A DNA stretch of 64,000 nucleotides, taken from Berghia stephanieae (lineage: Eukaryota; Mollusca; Gastropoda; Nudibranchia; Aeolidiidae). Shown piece by piece: positions 58,538 to 64,000 of the stretch. The stretch covers positions 320,131-384,130 of the forward strand of contig CM067452.1 of assembly GCA_034508935.3 (NCBI GenBank). The letters run 5' to 3'. Both the position numbers and the translations under genes were made by a program. Position 1 is the first letter of the stretch. The number at the start of each line of letters is the position of its first letter. The notes below the pieces were generated by a model. That model was not told the DNA's origin. It worked only from the letters and a program-made list of their open reading frames with translations, and made no database searches.

Positions 58538-61474
58538 ATGGAACATTCTCTTGAAACTCATATAACAAAACTAAATAATCTATGTAGACTTTGTGGCAAA
58601 AGATGTTTGAACAGACAACAGAGTCGCAAAAAGATTACCATCAGAAATGTGTCTGATTTCAGTAAGGACATTCGTATTATTTGTCGTGTTAATATAGATA
58701 AAGACTCTAAAAATGTTCAATCTCCTGCTATATGTAGAACATGTATTACAACTCTAACTAACATTAAACGTAGAGGTAGTGAAGCATCACAGAATCAACT
58801 CATAGATAGGATATGTGATAGTGATAAGATTTGGACTTGTTTTGACTCCAGTCTCAGTGAGAGTCAATGCTCATCATGTTCAGCATACAACTCTTTCAAC
58901 ATAGGAAATAAATTCACAAAAAACAAAATTGACCTTTCAACTGATACTTCTTTTCCTAGAGAGGTTTTTGAACTTTCATCAAATCTGTATGACAATCACA
59001 ATGCAGAGGACACAGAGTTCGCAAACAACACAAGTTCAGTGACAATTCATTCAAATTTACATCAAGACACAACAAAAAATAGCTCAGATACAATTACAGC
59101 ACATGAATTAAATACACAAATAGCAAATGATGAGGACAGTGATGCAGATGTACTTATGCGTCTTGCAAGATCGATTGCTGGTGAGGACTCAGAAAAAACA
59201 TACACGAGAAACAAAAACATTATGATCTCTGATTCAAGACCAATTTCACCTTTATTTGAAAATGATAATGTTTTCCCCGACCCTGTTGCCAAATCGACGC
59301 CCATAAAAAAACAGAAGGACATGTCAACAAGCCCATTCAAGACACCACCATCAAAAAAGCCAATATTAGTTGATAGCACAACATCACCCTTGACCAAAGG
59401 CCCTGTCATTGTCGTACCATTACAAGACAAAGATACACCACTGAACAATGAGGAGCTTTTTCTACACACACATTATGCTAAAAGACAAATGACAGTATCA
59501 GGGGACAAAAACACTTTACGATTTAAAACTGGAGGGCAACCCCTTGTATTTCAAAAAGTTATACAGCCACGAAAACCATCAGCTGTCTCCAGTTCTCCAC
59601 AAAGAAAGAAAAGAGCTAAGGTAATAGAGAATGTGAGGTTGCAAATGAGTGGGATGACGGATGATGATGTTCTGTGTCAGAGGGTTTCTGAATTCAAGAG
59701 GATAAAGGGGAAAGGGAAGACGGAATTTGAAAGAATAATGGGGTTTAGAAAAAAATTATCTGTCCAGGAAGCACTAGGAATGAAGGAAAGTATGAATATA
59801 TCATACCATCAATTCAAGATTCAAAACAGAATTTTAAAATCTTTAAGCGCCACCCATCTTCCACACGAGCATGCAGTTAGGTCACTACAAAAACATTTAA
59901 CAGGGGACGATATTGTTATAAAAAGGATGTTTTTTGAAGACCCGAAGTCAACAGAACAAGCAGAAGTGAATGTTGCTTTCATCAAGGACTTATCTGATTT
60001 TGTATCACGGATGCTGGAGAAGCACGACAGCAAGGGCTCACTCACATGGCATAATGGCAGTATACCAGAAGATGAGATTTGGATAAAAGTGGGCGGTGAC
60101 CATGGGAAGGGCAGTTTCAAGATGGCACTTCACATTCTAAATATAATTAAGCCAAATGCCAGGGACAACACCTATATGATATCAATAGCTAAAGTTCACG
60201 ATACAACACACAATATTAAGATAATCATAGATCATTTAAATCCACAATTTGACGCTCTGAAATCTTTAGAATGGAGAGGCAAGAAAGTTAGACTGTTTAT
60301 TTTTGGAGACTACTGGTTCTTATCCAAATTGTATGGAATCTCAGGACCCTCTGGTACCTATCCATGTCTCTGGTGCCTTGCCAGCAAAAAGACAATGCAA
60401 AGCCAACTACAATGTTTAGCTTCTGAGAAGAGAACTCTTTCGTCCATGAATGACAATTATGAGGAATTTAAAAATAACGGAGAAGAGCTTAGCAAAGCGA
60501 GGCAGTATAACAATGTCATCCATTCACCTATGATATCCATTAGTCTGGACCATGTAGCGCCTCCATATCTGCATTTGCTTCTTGGCATTGTCACCAAACA
60601 TCACAAAAATCTAGAAAATGAACTGAATGCATTTGATGACGAAATCTCTGAGGAAAGAGCTACACTTTCAGGGTTGAAGGAGAAATCTTACTATAGAAAG
60701 TATGGCCGGTGTTGGGAAAAGGCTGTTGCATTAAAAACAGATAAAGACTTTGTACGAAAATGCCTTGTCATGAGTGATACAAAAGTCGAAAAGAGGAGGT
60801 GGGAGAAGCAACTTAAAAAGATAAAGAAAAAATTGCAAGACATGAAAGAATGTAAAGAAAGTATCATCGGACCAGTTAGAAAAGCAATACAAAATGTTTT
60901 AGATCATAATAAAATTGTCAGACAAGCATTTCACGGTGGCCACTTCATTGGCAATCACTGCCACAAATACATAAAGAAAGAAATCTACAGAGACCTTACA
61001 AAGACAGCTATACATGCAGTTAGTACAAACACCCAAAGAGACACAATAATCACGAAAATAATTCAACTTGAGATCAAATATAATACTTTAAATGACAGCT
61101 ACAGAGATGTACATAAATTAGTATCCCATTCAAATCCCATGTCATCAGAAGAAATTGAAAAAGCAGAGGAAGCCGTCACAAGGTATTTGCAGAATTACAG
61201 AGAAGCATTCCCTCACTCAATTACCCCCAAATTACATATATTGGAAATGCACTGCATTGACTGGTTGAAGCGATATAAGATAGGGTTAGGATTCCATGGC
61301 GAGCAAGGTGGTGAACTGCTCCACTCTAGCATAGGGAAGATTGAAAAAAGAGCAGGAGGACTTCGAAGTGAAAAAGCAAAATTGTCTTTCACAATGGAAA
61401 CATCATTGCTTCAAGTTGAACCAGACGTCAGTAGTCACTTCATAAGGGCCCCGAATAGTAATCCTAAATATTAG
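58538..61474 (+). CDS. RAG1-like transposase (N-terminal zinc region plus DDE core)
   Basis: The product is 978 residues, uninterrupted. Residues 15-114 hold three cysteine pairs: C16/C19 in LCRLCG, C66/C69 in ICRTC, and C111/C114. They resemble the RAG1 N-terminal region (LCRICG, FCHNC, CDIC), with a shared RIDV-like segment between (CRVNID here). Residues 115-350 are Ser/Asp/Asn-rich and probably disordered. A basic QRKKRAK stretch near 355 may be a nuclear signal. The core has D521 (GGDHGKGSF), KPN, D591 (FGDYWFL), C610/C613 (YPCLWC), H900/H905 (LHILEMH) and an acidic GEQGGE at 921-926. D591 to C610 is 19 residues, as in RAG1 D708 to C727. H905 to E922 is 17, as in RAG1 H942 to E959. An acceptor-like ctacag lies 6 bp before the ATG, and AATAAA follows at 61507. 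The RING domain of RAG1 is absent. Confidence 0.85.
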   Translation: MEHSLETHITKLNNLCRLCGKRCLNRQQSRKKITIRNVSDFSKDIRIICRVNIDKDSKNVQSPAICRTCITTLTNIKRRGSEASQNQLIDRICDSDKIWTCFDSSLSESQCSSCSAYNSFNIGNKFTKNKIDLSTDTSFPREVFELSSNLYDNHNAEDTEFANNTSSVTIHSNLHQDTTKNSSDTITAHELNTQIANDEDSDADVLMRLARSIAGEDSEKTYTRNKNIMISDSRPISPLFENDNVFPDPVAKSTPIKKQKDMSTSPFKTPPSKKPILVDSTTSPLTKGPVIVVPLQDKDTPLNNEELFLHTHYAKRQMTVSGDKNTLRFKTGGQPLVFQKVIQPRKPSAVSSSPQRKKRAKVIENVRLQMSGMTDDDVLCQRVSEFKRIKGKGKTEFERIMGFRKKLSVQEALGMKESMNISYHQFKIQNRILKSLSATHLPHEHAVRSLQKHLTGDDIVIKRMFFEDPKSTEQAEVNVAFIKDLSDFVSRMLEKHDSKGSLTWHNGSIPEDEIWIKVGGDHGKGSFKMALHILNIIKPNARDNTYMISIAKVHDTTHNIKIIIDHLNPQFDALKSLEWRGKKVRLFIFGDYWFLSKLYGISGPSGTYPCLWCLASKKTMQSQLQCLASEKRTLSSMNDNYEEFKNNGEELSKARQYNNVIHSPMISISLDHVAPPYLHLLLGIVTKHHKNLENELNAFDDEISEERATLSGLKEKSYYRKYGRCWEKAVALKTDKDFVRKCLVMSDTKVEKRRWEKQLKKIKKKLQDMKECKESIIGPVRKAIQNVLDHNKIVRQAFHGGHFIGNHCHKYIKKEIYRDLTKTAIHAVSTNTQRDTIITKIIQLEIKYNTLNDSYRDVHKLVSHSNPMSSEEIEKAEEAVTRYLQNYREAFPHSITPKLHILEMHCIDWLKRYKIGLGFHGEQGGELLHSSIGKIEKRAGGLRSEKAKLSFTMETSLLQVEPDVSSHFIRAPNSNPKY

Positions 61475-61506
61475 AATGATATCACTCCTTTCTGCTTGGT
61501 GTTGAA

Positions 61507-61512
61507 AATAAA
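61507..61512 (+). terminator. Polyadenylation signal of the transposase gene
   Basis: AATAAA lies 33 bp after the stop codon. Confidence 0.6.
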
Positions 61513-62305
61513 TAAGAAACTATTGTTAAATTGTTTATTTGTTTTCATGATGGTGTTGCTTGCATTGTGCTTGGACATGAAACTTCGTTAGTTGTGATGT
61601 GTGAAAATAGAAGAGATAGTGATAGAAATATTTCTTAGTAAATTTATTACTGACAATGTGATCGGGAATGTGAGAAACCATAGAATTTTTATTATTAATT
61701 AATGAAATATGTCATCAAGTGAATCTTATTCATAAGGAATGATTGGATATCAGTTTTATAAGACACACACTAACACGTCATCTAATGTGACAGGATACTG
61801 GTGGATTTGATAAGGAGTTACCACAATATCAAGACCTCTCACAGGACTGCCAGGTCTGAACAGGCCATAAAACTTACATACACTTTTTCCTCATTCTCTT
61901 CTGCTTCTGATTATCCTAAAATTATTTGCCTGTGCGGTGACTTATGCTATTTATTCACATGTTTCTTACCAATTATAGTTATGATCTTGTATTGAATTAT
62001 AGTACAACTCATGGAGAGTGGCGTTGTAAAACCATTCGGTTCATAGCCATACAAATGGTATGACACTATTCTTTAAATTATGAAGAACAAGAATATATGA
62101 ATAAGAAAAAGTTACGTCAACGGATTATTGAGCAACGATTATTTGAAAATATCAATAAAATGCAGAATCGGAGAGAAAAAATACAGGTAGCAAAAATGCC
62201 GATGCCGGTAGCATGATGAGTCATCGACCTGTCACAACTTGATTAATTACCCTCCCACTGGTGGAGCGCTGGCTCAAACTAAAAGTTCGAGTTTTAGTCA
62301 CCGTG
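61513..62305. other. 3' part of the RAG1-like transposon, non-coding
   Basis: I found no second gene, in particular nothing resembling RAG2 with Kelch repeats. The region ends with the subterminal repeat and the inverted terminus. Confidence 0.6.
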
Positions 62306-62595
62306 ATCTATTCTAGTTTACTACACATAAACATCTATTCTAGTTTACTACACATTAAACATCGTCTATTCTAGTTTACTACACATTATACATCATCTAT
62401 TCTAGTTTACTACACATAAACATCTATTCTAGTTTACTACACATAAACATCATCTATTCTAGTTTACTACACATAAACATCATCTATTTTAGTTTTCTAC
62501 ACATAAACGTCTTCTATTCTAGTTTACTACACATAAACGTCATCTATTCTAGTTTACTACACATAAACGTCATCTATTCTAGTTTACTAAACATT
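62306..62595. repeat. 30-bp minisatellite, right part
   Basis: About ten further units of the ctattctagtttactacaca array follow the transposon. Their order of length variants closely repeats part of the array at about 57270-57520, so this segment may be a recent block copy. Confidence 0.93.
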
Positions 62596-62864
62596 AACAT
62601 TTGGAATCGAGCATGCCTTTTGGTTGATTTGATAGCAAGAAAAAAAACTTATATTTCAAAGGAAGGGGGAGATAAGTTATCTTGAATGAACTCAGTTTTT
62701 ATGTACTGCAATATCCTGTGATCAAATTGTTTTAAAGGGATTTGAAGCCAACAATAAATCTTAACATGTAGGATGAGACAAGTACTGATTTTACCCTTGA
62801 ATATATGGTGAGAAAATGTGAGTAAAAACTTCACTTTGAGTTGCACACCGCAGAGCTCTTAGAA

Positions 62865-64000
62865 GGGAACTTCAGGTTACATTGTGAGTGTGATAGCGCC
62901 AGAACACAGAATGGCGGGTTACATTGTGAGTGTGATAGGGCCAGGACACAGAATGGCAGGTTACATTGTGAGTGTGATAGCGCCAGAACACAGTATGGCG
63001 GGTTACATTGTGAGTGTGATAGCGCCAGAACACAGAATGGCGGGTTACATTGTGAGTGTGATAGCGCCAGGACACAGAATGGCGGGTTACATTGTGAGTG
63101 TGATAGGGCCAGGACACAGAATGGCAGGTTACATTGTGAGTGTGATAGGGCCAGGACACAGAATGGCAGGTTACATTGTGAGTGTGATAGGGCCAGAACA
63201 CAGAATGGCATGTTACATTGTGAGTGTGATAGCGCCAGGACACAGAATGGCAGGTTACATTGTGAGTGTGATAGGGCCAGGACACAGAATGGCGGGTTAC
63301 ATTGTGAGTGTGATAGCGCCTGGACACCAATGGCAGGTTACATTGTGAGTGTGATAGGGCCAGGACACAGAATGGCAGGTTACATTGTGAGTGTGATAGC
63401 GCCAGGACACAGAATGGCAAGTTACATTGTGAGTGTGATAGGGCCAGGACACAGATTGGCAGGTTACATTGTGAGTGTGATAGGGCCAGGACACAGAATG
63501 GCGGGTTACATTGTGAGTGTGATAGGGCCAGGACACAGATTGGCAGGTTACATTGTGAGTGTGATAGGGCCAGAACACAGAATGACAGGTTACATTGTGA
63601 GTGTGATAGCACCACGACACAGAATGGCGGGTTACATTGTGAGTGTGATAGCGCCAGAACACAGAATGGCGGTTACATTGTGAGTGTGATAGCGCCAGGA
63701 CACAGAATGGCAGGTTACATTGTGAGTGTGATAGGGCCAGGACACAGAATGGTGGGTTACATTGTGAGTGTGATAGCGCCAGAACACAGAATGGCGGGTT
63801 ACATTGTGAGTGTGATAGCGCCAGGACACAGAATGGCGGGTTACATTGTGAGTGTGATAGGGCCAGGACACAGAATGGCAGGTTACATTGTGAGTGTGAT
63901 AGCGCCAGAACACAGGAATGGCATGTTACATTGTGAGTGTGATAGCACCACGACACAGAATGGCGGGTTTACATTGTGAGTGTGATAGCACCACGACACA
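62865..64000. repeat. 42-bp minisatellite running off the window
   Basis: About 27 units of ggttacattgtgagtgtgat, agggccaggacacagaatgg and ca. A 42-bp period keeps frames open on both strands (for example LHCECDRARTQNGR repeats). Unit variants (gcgccagaac, gggccaggac, gcaccacgac) are mixed. There is no start, splice or homology evidence for a protein. The array continues past the window end. Confidence 0.95.

Larger units (their letters stand above)
57843..62309 (+). mobile_element. RAG1/Chapaev-like DNA transposon, intact-looking
   Basis: The body is 57847-62305 (4,459 bp), flanked by ATCT at 57843-57846 and 62306-62309, within the minisatellite. Inverted ends are CACGGCGAATAAAACT on the left and CACGGTGACTAAAACT on the right, with weaker similarity further in. 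Boundaries could shift by one or two bases because the array sequence and the ends overlap (a TC duplication is the alternative). Subterminal direct copies of cctgtcacaa and ttgattaattacc lie near both ends. A single long gene occupies 58538-61474. CAC termini and a 4-bp duplication suit Chapaev of the CMC group; Transib and RAG use 5 bp. Confidence 0.88.

Noticed and set aside
61513-62305. RAG2-like second gene in the RAG1-like transposon
   Set aside because: No long frame and no Kelch-type or PHD-type motif was found on either strand.
62841-63956. A 280-residue Cys-rich repeat protein (LHCECDRARTQNG repeats)
   Set aside because: The 42-bp unit keeps several frames open on both strands, units vary without regard to frame, and there is no start or splice evidence.

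Overview
The window is animal nuclear DNA, most likely from a lophotrochozoan and probably a mollusc. Two single-copy host genes have small exons and long introns, spliceosomal junctions are plain, coding density is very low, and the rest is microsatellites, minisatellites and many transposon families (Gypsy LTR, CR1/Jockey/RTE-like LINEs, a Penelope-like element, tRNA-derived SINEs, hAT, pogo/Tigger, piggyBac-like and Tc1 remnants). The species assignment is inference from this mix, not from a diagnostic gene.

Host genes. (1) LACTB2, the mitochondrial metallo-beta-lactamase-fold endoribonuclease, is complete on the plus strand in seven exons from 10042 to 27713. It encodes about 286 residues (the human protein has 288) with all metal ligands visible. 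Exons 4 and 5 do not join in frame with canonical sites (one base is missing), which may be a sequence error or an unusual site. (2) NUP42 (NUPL2), a nuclear-pore protein, is represented by four plus-strand exons between 47115 and 52876. Its N-terminal zinc-finger exon and C-terminal FG-repeat exons were not found in the window.

Layout. 1-3.7 kb: LINE ends and microsatellites. 3.8-9.6 kb: a SINE with 14-bp target duplications, then a 5.5-kb foldback whose centre is interrupted by a Penelope-like fragment with a GIY-YIG endonuclease and a hammerhead-like motif. 10-27.7 kb: LACTB2. Its introns carry a piggyBac-like MITE, a pogo-like MITE, LINE and SINE pieces, a ghost copy of the start of exon 2, and a roughly fifty-unit minisatellite grown from the exon 5 splice donor, into which a whole-looking Gypsy element has inserted. 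28-45 kb: intergenic, with a decayed LINE of about 3.5 kb, two other LINE fragments, a hAT element with a clean 8-bp duplication and several MITEs. 47-52.9 kb: NUP42 exons. 52.9-64 kb: minisatellites and one intact DNA transposon.

Most notable system. At 57847-62305 a 4.46-kb DNA transposon sits inside a 30-bp minisatellite, with CACGG-type terminal inverted repeats and an apparent 4-bp duplication. It carries one uninterrupted 978-codon gene. The N-terminus resembles the zinc-binding N-terminal region of vertebrate RAG1. The C-terminal half carries a RAG1/Transib/Chapaev-like DDE core in which the spacing from the second Asp to the CxxC pair (19 residues), the HxxxxH pair, and the spacing from that pair to the acidic motif all match RAG1. 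If confirmed, one transposase joins both halves of the RAG1 architecture. Several whole or nearly whole transposons in the window have landed inside tandem arrays.
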